From NCBI RefSeq assembly GCF_041435355.1, contig NZ_CP108442.1:434001-498000 (forward strand): a stretch of DNA of 64,000 bases. Reading direction: 5' to 3'. The translations under genes were made by a program, and so were the position numbers. Below the pieces are notes generated by a model. That model had not been told where the DNA came from and searched no databases. It worked only from the letters and a program-made list of their open reading frames with translations. This DNA is from Streptomyces sp. NBC_01276. Its GTDB lineage: Bacteria > Actinomycetota > Actinomycetes > Streptomycetales > Streptomycetaceae. This document shows positions 1 through 8,741 of this stretch, one piece after another; position 1 is the first letter of the stretch, and every line of letters starts with the position of its first letter.

Positions 1-633
1 TACCTGGTGGCGGCGGACGGACTGCACTCCCCGGTGCGGCGCGCCCTGGGCCTGGCGGTACCGGCCACGGCGGGGCGGCCCGCGCGGTACGGACTGCGCC
101 GGCACTACCCCGTGGCGCCGTGGAGCGACCTGGTGGAGGTGCACTGGGCGCACGACTGCGAGGCCTACGTGACCCCGCTGGGACCGGACCGGATCGGTGT
201 GGCGGTGCTGACCTCGCGCCAGGCGCCGTTCGACGTCCAGCTGGCCGACCGCTTCCCGGCGCTGGCGGCCCGGCTGCCGCCCCCCGCGCCGGGCGCCGGG
301 GTGCGCGGCGCCGGGCCGCTGCGCCAGCGGGCGCGGGCCCGGGTGTCGGGGCGGGTGCTGTTCGTCGGGGACGCGGCCGGGTACGTGGACGCGCTGACCG
401 GGGAGGGGCTGACCCTGGCCGTCGCGGCGGCGGGTGAGGCCGTACGGTGCGTGCGCGCGGGCCGGCCGCAGGAGTACGAGCGCGCCTGGCGGGAACTGTC
501 GCGGGCGTACCGCGTCCTGACCTCGGGCCTGCTGTGGGCGCGGGGGCGGCCGGCGCTGGCCGGGCGGGTGGTTCCGCTGGCGGCCCGCCTGCCGGGGGTG
601 TTCACGGGCGCGGTGAACCTGCTGGCACGGTGA
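1..633 (+). CDS. FAD-dependent oxidoreductase, C-terminal part (5' end outside window)
   Basis: The frame is open from the first base, so the gene begins upstream. The visible 210 codons are the C-terminal portion of a group A flavoprotein of the PHBH/geranylgeranyl-reductase type. An ADGLHSPVRR motif (the DG loop contacting FAD) lies at the very start. The second FAD motif, GRVLFVGDAAGYVDALTGEG, follows at about residues 117-136, with Gly-Asp contacting the ribityl chain. The N-terminal GxGxxG Rossmann segment is missing because of the window edge. The substrate cannot be told. Related actinomycete enzymes are monooxygenases or prenyl reductases. A strong hairpin follows the stop codon. Confidence 0.85.
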   Translation, partial: YLVAADGLHSPVRRALGLAVPATAGRPARYGLRRHYPVAPWSDLVEVHWAHDCEAYVTPLGPDRIGVAVLTSRQAPFDVQLADRFPALAARLPPPAPGAGVRGAGPLRQRARARVSGRVLFVGDAAGYVDALTGEGLTLAVAAAGEAVRCVRAGRPQEYERAWRELSRAYRVLTSGLLWARGRPALAGRVVPLAARLPGVFTGAVNLLAR

Positions 634-634
634 G

Positions 635-671
635 AGGGGCCCCGGCCGCGCAGTAAGCGGCCGGGGCCCCT
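635..671. terminator. Bidirectional hairpin terminator
   Basis: A perfect 15-bp stem (635-649 pairs with 657-671) encloses a 7-base loop. It lies between the plus-strand flavoprotein stop and the minus-strand membrane-protein stop, where a terminator shared by convergent genes is expected. There is no T tract, as is usual in high-GC actinomycetes. Confidence 0.85.
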
Positions 672-684
672 CGTCCGGGTGGGG

Positions 685-1755
685 TCAGGCGGTACCGCCT
701 GACCCCGTGTGCGCCGGCCGGTACGTCAGCGCCAGGCCGGCCAGGACCGCCCCGGCGCCGGGGCAGAGCACCGCCGTGACGCCGGCCCAGGGGTACGCCC
801 CGCCGAGCGCGCCCAGGAGCGGGTCGAAGAACACCACACCGCCCACGACGTGCAGGGTGACCACCGCGAGGGCGGCCACGGCCGTGGCCCGCCAGACCAC
901 CGCGGTGTCCCGTATGGCCAGCAGCGCGCCGACGAGGAGGCACAGCAGGGCCGTGGCCGGTGCCGCCCACCGGGCGGGGTCCCCGCCGGGCAGGGCCGCG
1001 GCCAGGTCCTGCGGCAGGTGCAGGACCCCGCACAGCGACAGCGCGGCGGCCGTGGGCCAGCGCAGGACGTGGCGCAACGCGCCCCGGTCCCGGGCCGGGA
1101 CGGTCACCGGCGCGGGGGGCGCCGCGGGAGCGGGCCGGCGCTCCGGGGGCGGGGGCGGCGCCAGGGGCGGCCGGGTGGGCCGGAACGCGGCGGGAGACGC
1201 GTCGGCGGGCCCGCCGACAGGATCGCCGGGAGGCCCTTCGGGAGCCTTGTCGGGCCCCAGGATGCTCGCCAGGAGGGCGACGTCCTCGATGGACCGGCCG
1301 ACCGCCGCGGCCCGCAGGGTGATGTCGGCCTCGGCCTCCTCCTGGGGCTGCTCGGCCAGCAGGGCGACCATCCGCCGGACCTCGTGGACGGGCCGGGAGA
1401 CGGCGGCCGCGCGGAGTGCGTCGTGGCCGGGGCTGGGGGGTTGGCCGGTCTGCTTCAGGAGGCTCACCAGGGCGGTGACCTCCTCGACGGGGCGGCAGGT
1501 GGCCGCCGTCTCCAGCAGGGTGCGCATCGGTTCGTTGGGGGGTCCGGGGTGGTTCCCGGCGCCGGGACCGGGCTCCGGCGGCACCGCCGCCGGGGCGGGG
1601 GCGGGCGGGGCGGTGACCGACGGGGCGCCGTCGGCGGGGGCCGGGGTGGCGGCGGAGGTGCCGGCCGGGGGTCGGCCCGGGGCGGGGTCCGGGGTGCGGG
1701 GTGGACCGTCGCGGTCGTCGTGTGGGGTGGCCGCGAGGGTGCTGGGGTCATTCAT
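685..1755 (-). CDS. Membrane protein with three tandem helical repeats (unknown function)
   Basis: 356 residues from the ATG at 1755. The layout is a Pro/Ala-rich disordered N-terminus (about 1-75), then three degenerate repeats at about residues 79-101, 113-135 and 146-167, then a second Pro-rich linker (about 170-225), then four hydrophobic segments to the C-terminus. Each repeat follows the pattern LRxAAxxRPVEEVxxLVxLL. The repeats look like a small cytoplasmic helical interaction module tethered to the membrane. I recognise no enzymatic motif. Proteins of this plan occur in streptomycetes as hypothetical proteins. The frame stays open far upstream, but that extension has no ribosome-binding site and opposes the serine hydrolase gene, so the short start is preferred. 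Confidence 0.75.
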   Translation of the reverse strand: MNDPSTLAATPHDDRDGPPRTPDPAPGRPPAGTSAATPAPADGAPSVTAPPAPAPAAVPPEPGPGAGNHPGPPNEPMRTLLETAATCRPVEEVTALVSLLKQTGQPPSPGHDALRAAAVSRPVHEVRRMVALLAEQPQEEAEADITLRAAAVGRSIEDVALLASILGPDKAPEGPPGDPVGGPADASPAAFRPTRPPLAPPPPPERRPAPAAPPAPVTVPARDRGALRHVLRWPTAAALSLCGVLHLPQDLAAALPGGDPARWAAPATALLCLLVGALLAIRDTAVVWRATAVAALAVVTLHVVGGVVFFDPLLGALGGAYPWAGVTAVLCPGAGAVLAGLALTYRPAHTGSGGTA

Positions 1756-2166
1756 GGAAAGCTCCGTTCGCCGACACGCGGGTCTACACGTCGCGCGCCG
1801 GTCATCGTGCGTCATGGGAATCGCACGCTTCGTTACATTCAGCGCCCCGGACCGGCACTGCGCCATTCGGGGCGGGCAAACGGGTCTGTGCCGCGCCCGT
1901 ACGGGGCTGCGGGCCGGACACTCCCCCGGCCGTAGCCTCCCGGGGACCTCGCCGAACGGGCCGGAGGGGCCCGACGGGCCTGGCGGGCCGGGCGGGCCGG
2001 GCGCCGCCGTGTGGCCGCGGTTCGCCCCTCGCGCCGCCTCCGTGCTGATACTGGCTCCGGGACCGGGCGGGATCCGTCCGGTCGACGCGGCCTCCGCACA
2101 CCACCGCGCCCTGTGGGACCCGCTCCGGGCGCCCCACCCCCACCCCGCCCTCCGGAAGGTGAAGCC
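1756..2166. other. Divergent intergenic region (411 bp) without a gene
   Basis: This separates the minus-strand repeat protein from the plus-strand serine hydrolase and must hold both promoters. I see GGGCC-rich short repeats at about 1965-2010 and no convincing operator or RNA structure. A GAAGGTGAAG-type ribosome-binding site lies just before the hydrolase ATG at 2167. Confidence 0.5.
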
Positions 2167-3330
2167 ATGAGCGGTCTGCGCGAGGTCCTGGAACCGTACG
2201 TGGGCGGCGCGGGGGCGCCCGGTGCGGTGGCCCTGGTCGCGCACGGCGACCGGGTCGAGTCCGTGGCCCTCGGCCACGCGGAGGCGGGCGGGGACACGCC
2301 GATGGCCCCGGACTCGCTGTTCCGGGTGGCGTCGCTGACCAAGCCCGTCATCGCGGCCGCGGTGTTGATGCTCGCCGAGGAGGGTCTGCTGACCCTGGAC
2401 GCCCCGGTGGCGCCCTGGCTGCCGGAGCTGGCCTCGCCGGTGGTCGTCCGCCGGCCCGGCGGGCCCGTCGACGACGTGGTGCCGGCCCTGCGGCCCGTGA
2501 CGGTCGAGGACCTGCTGACCTTCCGGGCCGGCTGGGGCTTCCCGTCCGACTTCAGCCACCCGGCCGTCGGACTGCTGTTCAGCGAGCTCCGGCAGGGCTC
2601 CCCGGAGCCGCAGCGGATCGCGCCGCCCGACGAGTGGATGGCGGCCCTGTCCCGGATCCCCCTGCTGCACCAGCCGGGCGAGGCGTGGTTGTACAACACC
2701 TGCTCCGACGTGCTCGGCGTGCTGATCGCCCGGGTCTCGGGGCGGACGCTGCCCGGCTTCCTGACGGAGCGGATCTTCGGGCCGCTGGGGATGGCCGACA
2801 CCGCGTTCTCGGTCCCGGAGGGCGTGCTCGGCCGGTTCACGGGCTACTACCGCGCCGGTCCCGAGGGCGGTGCGCCGGAGCTGGTGGACGCCCCCGACGG
2901 CCAGTGGAGCCGCCCGCCCGCGTTCCCTTCGGGCGCGGGCGGTCTGGTCTCCACCGCGCCCGACCTGTACGCCTTCGCGCGGATGCTGCTCGCCGGAGGG
3001 CGCGCCGACGACGGACGGGCCCTGCTGAAGCCCTCTTCCGTACGGCAGATGACGACCGATTGGCTGACACCGGCCCAGCGCAGGGGCGGCGAACTGTTCC
3101 TGGAGGGGCAGGGCTGGGGCTTCGGCGGTTCCGTGGACGTCGCGGCACGGGATCCGTGGAACGTCCCCGGCCGCTACGGCTGGGTGGGCGGTACGGGCAC
3201 GGCCGCGCACATCGTGCCGTCCACCGGGACGGCCGCCGTCCTGCTGACCCAGCTGGAGATGAACGGCCCTACCCCGCCGGCGGTGATGCGCGGGTTCTGG
3301 ACGTACGCGGCCGGGCCGCGACGCACCTGA
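2167..3330 (+). CDS. Serine hydrolase, beta-lactamase class C / EstB-like family
   Basis: 387 residues. The SxxK nucleophile motif SLTK is at residues 56-59. The general-base tyrosine is likely Y176 in the segment EAWLYNTCSD. A Gly-rich C-terminal GWVGGTGTAA is in the place of the KTG box. Length and motifs match the penicillin-recognising serine hydrolase superfamily, which includes esterases, D-aminopeptidases and DD-peptidases as well as beta-lactamases. No signal peptide is visible, so the enzyme is probably cytoplasmic and more likely an esterase or peptidase than a secreted beta-lactamase. The ATG is preceded by a good ribosome-binding site. The substrate is not predictable. Confidence 0.9.
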   Translation: MSGLREVLEPYVGGAGAPGAVALVAHGDRVESVALGHAEAGGDTPMAPDSLFRVASLTKPVIAAAVLMLAEEGLLTLDAPVAPWLPELASPVVVRRPGGPVDDVVPALRPVTVEDLLTFRAGWGFPSDFSHPAVGLLFSELRQGSPEPQRIAPPDEWMAALSRIPLLHQPGEAWLYNTCSDVLGVLIARVSGRTLPGFLTERIFGPLGMADTAFSVPEGVLGRFTGYYRAGPEGGAPELVDAPDGQWSRPPAFPSGAGGLVSTAPDLYAFARMLLAGGRADDGRALLKPSSVRQMTTDWLTPAQRRGGELFLEGQGWGFGGSVDVAARDPWNVPGRYGWVGGTGTAAHIVPSTGTAAVLLTQLEMNGPTPPAVMRGFWTYAAGPRRT

Positions 3331-3369
3331 ACCGGCGCCGTCACCCGGCCGACCGCGCCCGCGCCCGCG

Positions 3370-4713
3370 TCAGAGCCGGACGGTCCAGCTCACCGTCGAC
3401 GTGAGGGTCCGGGCCACGGCGGGGTCGCGGACCGCGGGGGTCCGGTCCTCGGCGGTCACCGTCAGCTTGTGGGCCCGCAGGTCGAGCAGCCACAGGTCGG
3501 CCACGCGCACCTCGTCCCGGCCCGCGAACCGCTTGAGTTCCCGTCCGTCGAGGTACCAGCGCACCACCGGCTGCCGTCCGTCCGCTCCGGCCAGGCGCGG
3601 AACGGCCGCCTTCGCGGTGTGCCACGGTCGCAGGGCGCGGTCGGTGGGGGTGAGCGCGGTGACGAGGTTCGCGTGGCGGTGGAATCCGCCGATCATCGCC
3701 TCGACGCCCGGGAGGTTGAAGGGCTTCCCCAGCACGCGCATGATCGAGTTGTCGGTGGGGCGGTAGAGGCCGGTGACGTAGTAGCCGCCGCCTTCGTACG
3801 CGCCGACGGTCCCGCCGTCGGGGGACGGTTCGCCCAGCCAGCGGTACCACTTGGCCCGCTGCCCCGCCATCTTGTCGGCGTCCAGCGTGGAGGTGTTGGC
3901 GTCGGCGGGCTCGGGGCCGGTGTACTTCTCGTAGTCGGGAACGCCGGGGTAGAAGTACTCGTCGGCGAGCTTGCCGAGGGAGTGCCCGGTCTCGTGGATG
4001 GCCACCTGGCCGGACTTGGGGTGTCCGGCGGACGCGGTGGAGATCCCCTCGTAACCGAGGGTGGCACTGGGCTCGTTGTACCCGGCCCCGCCGTACTTGG
4101 CGCTGTTGGCGAGGACGATGACCAGGTCGGCGGCGGGCGCCTTGGCCACGTACGCGTCCACCTTGGGCTGGTCCACGCACAGCAGCCGCTCGATGGACTC
4201 GCACCAGAAGTACGAGCCGAGCGCGGTGTCGCGGACGGTGTCCGGGCCGGGGTCGCCGGAGACGCCGGACTGGGCCGAGACCGCGTCCACGGTCCAGACG
4301 TTGAAGAGGTCGCGGTAGGTCGTGTAGGGCTCGACGGCCGTGACCTCGGCCCACTTGGCGCGGGCGTCGGCGTGGAACTGCCCGAGCTGGTCGGCGGTGT
4401 AGCCGTCGCCGATCACGACCACGTCCAGCCGGTCCGCGGTGGGACCGTTGTCGATCATCTTGGTGACCTGGCCGTCGGCTTCCCGGGCGGCCCCCGAGAG
4501 GCGGGAGGCGGCCTTGGCGGGCCCGGTGGCCGGCACCCGCACGTGCCCGGAGCCGGCTTCGCCGCCGTGCTCCGGACCGGGTATCTCGACCTCGACGGCG
4601 GTGCGGTGGGGCGGTTCGGCCGCCGCGACGGGCGCGGTGGCGGTCAGGAGTGCGGCGCCCGCGCAGAGCGCGGCGAGGGCCGCGCGCAGGGCCGGCCGGA
4701 CGGCTGGTGTCAT
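3370..4713 (-). CDS. Secreted M64-family (IgA-peptidase-like) zinc metallopeptidase
   Basis: 447 residues. An N-terminal Ala-rich signal peptide (about 1-32, probable cleavage near PVAAAEP) marks it as exported. The catalytic zinc motif HETGH is at residues 240-244 and is followed by LADEY, as in peptidase family M64. Upstream, DVVVIGDGYTADQ (about 97-109) is the conserved family entry strand. A beta-rich C-terminal domain follows the catalytic part. The ATG at 4713 is chosen because GGAGGA lies a few bases upstream and the signal peptide starts there. It is transcribed divergently from an XRE-TPR regulator across a short region with TTAAG repeats, so that regulator may control it. The natural substrate is unknown. 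Confidence 0.9.
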   Translation of the reverse strand: MTPAVRPALRAALAALCAGAALLTATAPVAAAEPPHRTAVEVEIPGPEHGGEAGSGHVRVPATGPAKAASRLSGAAREADGQVTKMIDNGPTADRLDVVVIGDGYTADQLGQFHADARAKWAEVTAVEPYTTYRDLFNVWTVDAVSAQSGVSGDPGPDTVRDTALGSYFWCESIERLLCVDQPKVDAYVAKAPAADLVIVLANSAKYGGAGYNEPSATLGYEGISTASAGHPKSGQVAIHETGHSLGKLADEYFYPGVPDYEKYTGPEPADANTSTLDADKMAGQRAKWYRWLGEPSPDGGTVGAYEGGGYYVTGLYRPTDNSIMRVLGKPFNLPGVEAMIGGFHRHANLVTALTPTDRALRPWHTAKAAVPRLAGADGRQPVVRWYLDGRELKRFAGRDEVRVADLWLLDLRAHKLTVTAEDRTPAVRDPAVARTLTSTVSWTVRL

Positions 4714-4762
4714 GAAGTCCTCCGCCTGGAGCAGGGGTGGGGTGGGGGGTCGGAGAAGCGTG

Positions 4763-4800
4763 TTAAGCGCGAACTTAAGTCTGCTGAACCGGCTGCTTAA
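4763..4800. promoter_or_regulatory. TTAAG inverted repeat plus third half-site in divergent promoter region
   Basis: TTAAG (4763-4767), six bases, then CTTAA (4774-4778) form an inverted repeat, and a further CTTAA is at 4796-4800. These AT-rich words stand out in very GC-rich DNA and lie between the divergent M64 peptidase and XRE regulator genes. They are a plausible operator or promoter element. No binding protein is shown. Confidence 0.4.
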
Positions 4801-4888
4801 ATTAGGCGGCGCGCGGGGCGTGCGCAATGGGTGACTCCCGCTCGATACTGGGGAGTTGGAGCAAGCGTCGGCACAGCGAGGGGATTTC

Positions 4889-6289
4889 ATGGACGAACCG
4901 GCCGAGATCGGGCGCAGGGTGCAGCGGCTGCGCGGGGAACGCGGGCTGACCCAGAGGCAGTTGGCGCAGCCCGACTACACCCCCGCCTACGTGTCCACCC
5001 TGGAGGCGGGGAAGGTGCGGCCCTCGGAGACCGCCCTGCGCTTCCTCGCCGGACGGCTCGGGACCTCGTTCGAGGAGCTGGCCACGGGGCGGCCGGCCGG
5101 CCTGGCCACCGCGCTGCGCCTCGCCCTGACCGACGCCCAGAGCACCCTCGCCACCGGCACGGCGCGGGAGGCGGCCCCGCAGTTCGGCCGGCTGCTCGCC
5201 GAGGCGGAGCGCCTGGGCCTCACCGACGAGCGGGCCGAGGCGCTGCTCGGACTCGGCGAGTGCGCCCTGGAGTCCGGGGCGCTGACCGAGGCCGCCGGGC
5301 ACTTCGAGGCGGCGGAACTGCTGCTGTCCGGGGAGCCGCTGCCGCGGCGGGCGCGGGCCGTGCGCGGCCGCGCGGTCGTGCACCTGCTCGCCGGTGAACT
5401 GCGCTACGCCTGCTACCTGCTGGAGTCCGCGATCGACGCGCTGAACGCGGGCGGCCTCGGGGATCCGGAGGCCCTGGTCCTGCTCTACACCGCGGTGATC
5501 GGCCCGTACCTCGACATGGGCGCGCGGACCCGGGCGGCGCAGGCCGCCGAACTCGCGCTGGCGCTGGCCCCGCAGGTCGGGGACCCCGCGCTGGTGGCGG
5601 GGATGCACCGGCAGGTGGCGCGGACGTTCCTCGCCGACGGGCGGACGGCCGACGCCGACGCCGCGCTGGCCAAGGCCCAGGCGGTGTACCGGCAACTGCG
5701 GCTGCGCACCGACCTGGCGCACTGCCACTGGATGCGCGGGTACGTCCGGGCGCAGCACGGGGAACTGGACGCGGCCGAGTGGGAGCTGCGGTGCGCGCGG
5801 GAGATGCTGACGGCCCGGCGGGCGGTGCTGTACACCGCGCAGGTGGAGGTGGAGCTGGCCGACGTGCTGCGGCGGCTCGGCCGGTACGACGAGGCGGTGG
5901 ACCTGGTCACGGGGCTGCTGGAACCGGACGCGGCCGGTGGGAGCGTGGCCGGGGCGGCCGTGCACGCGGGGGGCGCGCACCGGCTGCTCGGGCTGGTCGC
6001 ACAGGAGCGCGGGGAGACGGAGGCGGCCGAGGAGCACTACGTGCGGGCGCTGTCGCTCCTGGAGCGCAGCGGAGCGGACGGCGATCTGGCGGACGTGTGC
6101 CGGCTGCTCGGTGACCTGCTGCGGCGGGCGGGCCGCACCGAGGCCGCGATGGACGCGTACCGCACCGGGCTCGGGCACCGCGCGGCGGCCCCGGGCACGA
6201 CCACGCTGGGCCCGGCCCCGGCGGCCCCGCACCCGGCTCCGGTCCGGGCCGGTTCCCCGGAGACGGGGCCGCTCCCGGCACCGCGGTGA
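4889..6289 (+). CDS. XRE-family transcriptional regulator with TPR-type sensor region
   Basis: 466 residues. A Cro/C1-type helix-turn-helix occupies about residues 6-62 (TQRQLAQPDYTPAYVSTLEAGK is the recognition region). The rest, to about residue 440, is a run of paired amphipathic helices of tetratricopeptide type, followed by a Pro/Ala tail. This architecture resembles streptomycete regulators whose TPR part senses a peptide or protein partner. A GAGGGGA ribosome-binding site precedes the ATG at 4889. It is divergent from the secreted M64 peptidase, which suggests, but does not prove, a regulator-target pair. Confidence 0.88.
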   Translation: MDEPAEIGRRVQRLRGERGLTQRQLAQPDYTPAYVSTLEAGKVRPSETALRFLAGRLGTSFEELATGRPAGLATALRLALTDAQSTLATGTAREAAPQFGRLLAEAERLGLTDERAEALLGLGECALESGALTEAAGHFEAAELLLSGEPLPRRARAVRGRAVVHLLAGELRYACYLLESAIDALNAGGLGDPEALVLLYTAVIGPYLDMGARTRAAQAAELALALAPQVGDPALVAGMHRQVARTFLADGRTADADAALAKAQAVYRQLRLRTDLAHCHWMRGYVRAQHGELDAAEWELRCAREMLTARRAVLYTAQVEVELADVLRRLGRYDEAVDLVTGLLEPDAAGGSVAGAAVHAGGAHRLLGLVAQERGETEAAEEHYVRALSLLERSGADGDLADVCRLLGDLLRRAGRTEAAMDAYRTGLGHRAAAPGTTTLGPAPAAPHPAPVRAGSPETGPLPAPR

Positions 6290-6345
6290 GGGCGGCGCCG
6301 GGAGCGGCGGATCGGGAGCGGCGGACCGGCGGACCGGGGGCCGTA

Positions 6346-6378
6346 GGGGCCGTAGGGCCTGGGTGGCCGTACGGCCCC
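6346..6378. terminator. Hairpin terminator between convergent genes
   Basis: GGGGCCGTA (6346-6354) pairs with TACGGCCCC (6370-6378) around a 15-base loop. It lies between the stop of the XRE regulator and the stop of the minus-strand MFS gene. Confidence 0.55.
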
Positions 6379-6392
6379 GGGTGGCCGACGGG

Positions 6393-7916
6393 TCAGTGGT
6401 CCTCGGTGGGCCGCAGGTCGTGCGGGATCAGCGCCCAGGTGGTGGCCGCGGCGGCGACCGCGAGGGCTCCGGCCATCAGGAACGCCGGGGTGATCGCCAG
6501 CGTGTAGGCCTGCGAGGCCGTCTCCAGCAGGGCCTGCCCGACGGCTCCGCCCAGCTGCTGCGCGGTGTGCGCGGCCTCGCCCACGGAGTCCCGTACGGCA
6601 TCGGCGGCCGGGCCGTCCAGGTCGAGCACCGGCAGGTTGCCCCGGTAGAGGGCGGCGGCGGTGCTGCCGAGGACGGCCACGCCCATCGCGGAGCCCAGCT
6701 CGTAGCAGGTCTCCTCTATCGCCGCGGCGCTGGAGACCTCGTCGGCGGGCGAGGTGGAGACCAGGGTCACGGAGGCCACGGTGGTCGCGAGGCCCGCGCC
6801 CAGGCCCATGACCGTCAGGGCTGCCGCGAAGGCCGGGTAGCCGAGGCCGGTGAACTGCTGGAGGCTCCAGGGCAGGGCCATGCCGGCCGCGAGGACCACC
6901 AGGCCGGCACCGAGGACGTGCCGGATCGGGAAGCGCTGCATCAGCGTGGGCGCGACCATCGAGGCGCAGATCAGGGCGAGCGGGGCGGGCAGCAGCCGCA
7001 GTCCGGCCTCCAGCGGGGTGTACCCCTGGCCGTACTGGAACCACTGGGTGACGAGGAAGAGGATCGCGCCCATCCCCATCATCGGCAGGAAGATCGCGGC
7101 GGCGGCGACGCTGAAGGCGGGCTTGGTGAACAGCCGCACCTGGAGCAGCGGGGTGTCCACGCGCAGCTGACGGCGGACGAACACGGTGAGCGCGACGAGG
7201 GCCACGGCCAGCAGGGCCCACGGCAGCGGGTCGCCGACCCCGGCCTTGCCGAGCTCCTTGATGCCGCCCGCGAGGGCGAGCATGCCGACGATCGACTGGG
7301 CGACACCGGCCCAGTCCCAGCGGCCGGTGCTGCGCGGGTTGCGGGATTCGGGCAGGTAGCGCAGGCCGGCCGCGACGATCAGGGCGGCGACGGGGAGGTT
7401 GAGCAGGAAGGCGGAGTGCCAGCCGTGGTCCTGGACCAGGAGGCCGCCGACGACCGGGCCGAAGGCCATGCCGCCGCCGAAGACGGCGGCCCACACGGCG
7501 AGCGCGAAGGCGCGCTCCTTGGCGTCGGTGAAGACGGTGCGCAGGAGCGAGAGCGTGGACGGCATGATGGCCGCGCCACCGATGCCGAGCAGGGCGCGGG
7601 CCGCGATCAGGTGCCAGGCCTCGGTGGAGAACACGGCGATCAGCGAGGCCACGGAGAAGATCGCGAAGCCGGTCATCAGGAGCCGCTTGCGGCCCCAGCG
7701 GTCACCGAGGGCGCCGGCGGTGACCAGCAGGCCGGACAGGGCGAGGGCGTAGACGTCGATGATCCACAGCTGCTGCACGGCGCCGGGCTGCAGGTCGGCG
7801 ACGAGCGAGGGGAAGGCCACGTTGAGGATCGTGGTGTCCATCGAGATGAGCAGGAGGCTGCCGGAGAGGATCGCCAGGACGATCCAGCGGCGCGGGTCCC
7901 GCGTGGGGGTGTGCAT
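6393..7916 (-). CDS. MFS drug-efflux transporter, DHA2 (14-TM) family
   Basis: 507 residues from the ATG at 7916. An in-frame ATG at 7940 adds eight residues and cannot be excluded. About 14 hydrophobic segments are visible. The first holds the DHA2 signature SMDTTILNVAFPSL (about residues 25-38), and motif A-like GALGDRWGRKRLL follows at the loop after helix 2. This is a proton-coupled multidrug or antibiotic exporter in the inner membrane. It lies 42 bp downstream of a TetR gene on the same strand, so the two probably form a substrate-inducible efflux operon. Confidence 0.92.
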   Translation of the reverse strand: MHTPTRDPRRWIVLAILSGSLLLISMDTTILNVAFPSLVADLQPGAVQQLWIIDVYALALSGLLVTAGALGDRWGRKRLLMTGFAIFSVASLIAVFSTEAWHLIAARALLGIGGAAIMPSTLSLLRTVFTDAKERAFALAVWAAVFGGGMAFGPVVGGLLVQDHGWHSAFLLNLPVAALIVAAGLRYLPESRNPRSTGRWDWAGVAQSIVGMLALAGGIKELGKAGVGDPLPWALLAVALVALTVFVRRQLRVDTPLLQVRLFTKPAFSVAAAAIFLPMMGMGAILFLVTQWFQYGQGYTPLEAGLRLLPAPLALICASMVAPTLMQRFPIRHVLGAGLVVLAAGMALPWSLQQFTGLGYPAFAAALTVMGLGAGLATTVASVTLVSTSPADEVSSAAAIEETCYELGSAMGVAVLGSTAAALYRGNLPVLDLDGPAADAVRDSVGEAAHTAQQLGGAVGQALLETASQAYTLAITPAFLMAGALAVAAAATTWALIPHDLRPTEDH

Positions 7917-7958
7917 GGGGTTCCGTTCTGGTCTGTGCATGCCGCCCGGGGCGGCGGA

Positions 7959-8534
7959 TCAGGCGGTGGGGGCGGGTTGCGGCCAGGGGGGACGCGCTCC
8001 CCCGAGGAAGGACGTCAGGACGAGGCGGCCGATCTCCCGGCGGGCGAGGTGGCCGTCGCGCACGCCTTCGGCGGCGGCGTCGAGCAGGCCCCAGAGGGAG
8101 TACCAGATCCAGTACGGCGGCAGGTCGGTGCGCAGCCGTCCGAGCCGCTGGCCGAGGGCGAGGAAGGCGAGGGCCCGCTGGTCCTGGCGCTCGATCCCTG
8201 CGCGGAACGCGGGGTCGGCGAGCACGGTGGCGTCGCGCGAGGTGAACCCGTACAGGTGGGCGGCGGGCAGCAGGGCGACGACCAGTTCCTCCAGCGCCGC
8301 GTCGAAGGAGGCGCCGTCGGCGCGCTCCGCGTGCAGGTCGGCGGGGGCGAGGCAGCCGTCGACCACCTCGATCGACCGGGCGGCGACCGCCTTGATCAGC
8401 GCCTCGCGCGTGGCGTAGCGGCGGCCGAGCGTGGCGCGGCTGGTACCGACGCCCGCGGCGATCTGCACCATCGAGGCGCTGTGATCGCCCGCAAGGACGC
8501 GCGCCACGGCATCGAGCAGTTCTTCTTCACGCAT
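7959..8534 (-). CDS. TetR/AcrR-family transcriptional repressor
   Basis: 191 residues. The N-terminal helix-turn-helix lies at about residues 5-50 (MVQIAAGVGTSRATLGRRYATREALI). The remainder is the all-helical ligand-binding and dimerisation domain. The ATG at 8534 is preceded by an AAGGAGG-like sequence. It is the first gene of a unit with the DHA2 exporter. An inverted repeat just upstream of its start is a good candidate for its own operator, giving autoregulation relieved by the exporter's substrate. Confidence 0.92.
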   Translation of the reverse strand: MREEELLDAVARVLAGDHSASMVQIAAGVGTSRATLGRRYATREALIKAVAARSIEVVDGCLAPADLHAERADGASFDAALEELVVALLPAAHLYGFTSRDATVLADPAFRAGIERQDQRALAFLALGQRLGRLRTDLPPYWIWYSLWGLLDAAAEGVRDGHLARREIGRLVLTSFLGGARPPWPQPAPTA

Positions 8535-8553
8535 GGAATGAGCCTCCTTCGCC

Positions 8554-8581
8554 TCGTACGATACATTTTTGTCTCACACGA
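8554..8581. promoter_or_regulatory. Candidate TetR operator (imperfect 12+4+12 inverted repeat)
   Basis: TCGTACGATACA (8554-8565), spacer TTTT, then TGTCTCACACGA (8570-8581). Nine of twelve positions are complementary, including an inner GATACA/TGTCTC core with one mismatch. It sits about 20 bp upstream of the tetR start codon and is AT-rich compared with its surroundings, as expected for a promoter with an overlapping operator. Confidence 0.65.
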
Positions 8582-8741
8582 TGCAAAGAAGGCTCACCTG
8601 ATAGGCAATCGTCTCCCCCTCACCTCACCGAGGGGTGGGCGCCACGCACGCACGGTTCGGCCGTCCGGGTTTCGCCGGGGCCGCGTCGGGCAGAAGGCGT
8701 GTGCCGCCCCGCGCATTCGCGGGGCGGACCAGCTTCCGGTG

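Noticed and set aside
1756..3210. N-terminal extension of the minus-strand membrane protein to over 800 residues
   Set aside because: It lies opposite the serine hydrolase gene, has no family sequence or ribosome-binding site, and reflects the lack of stop codons in GC-rich DNA.
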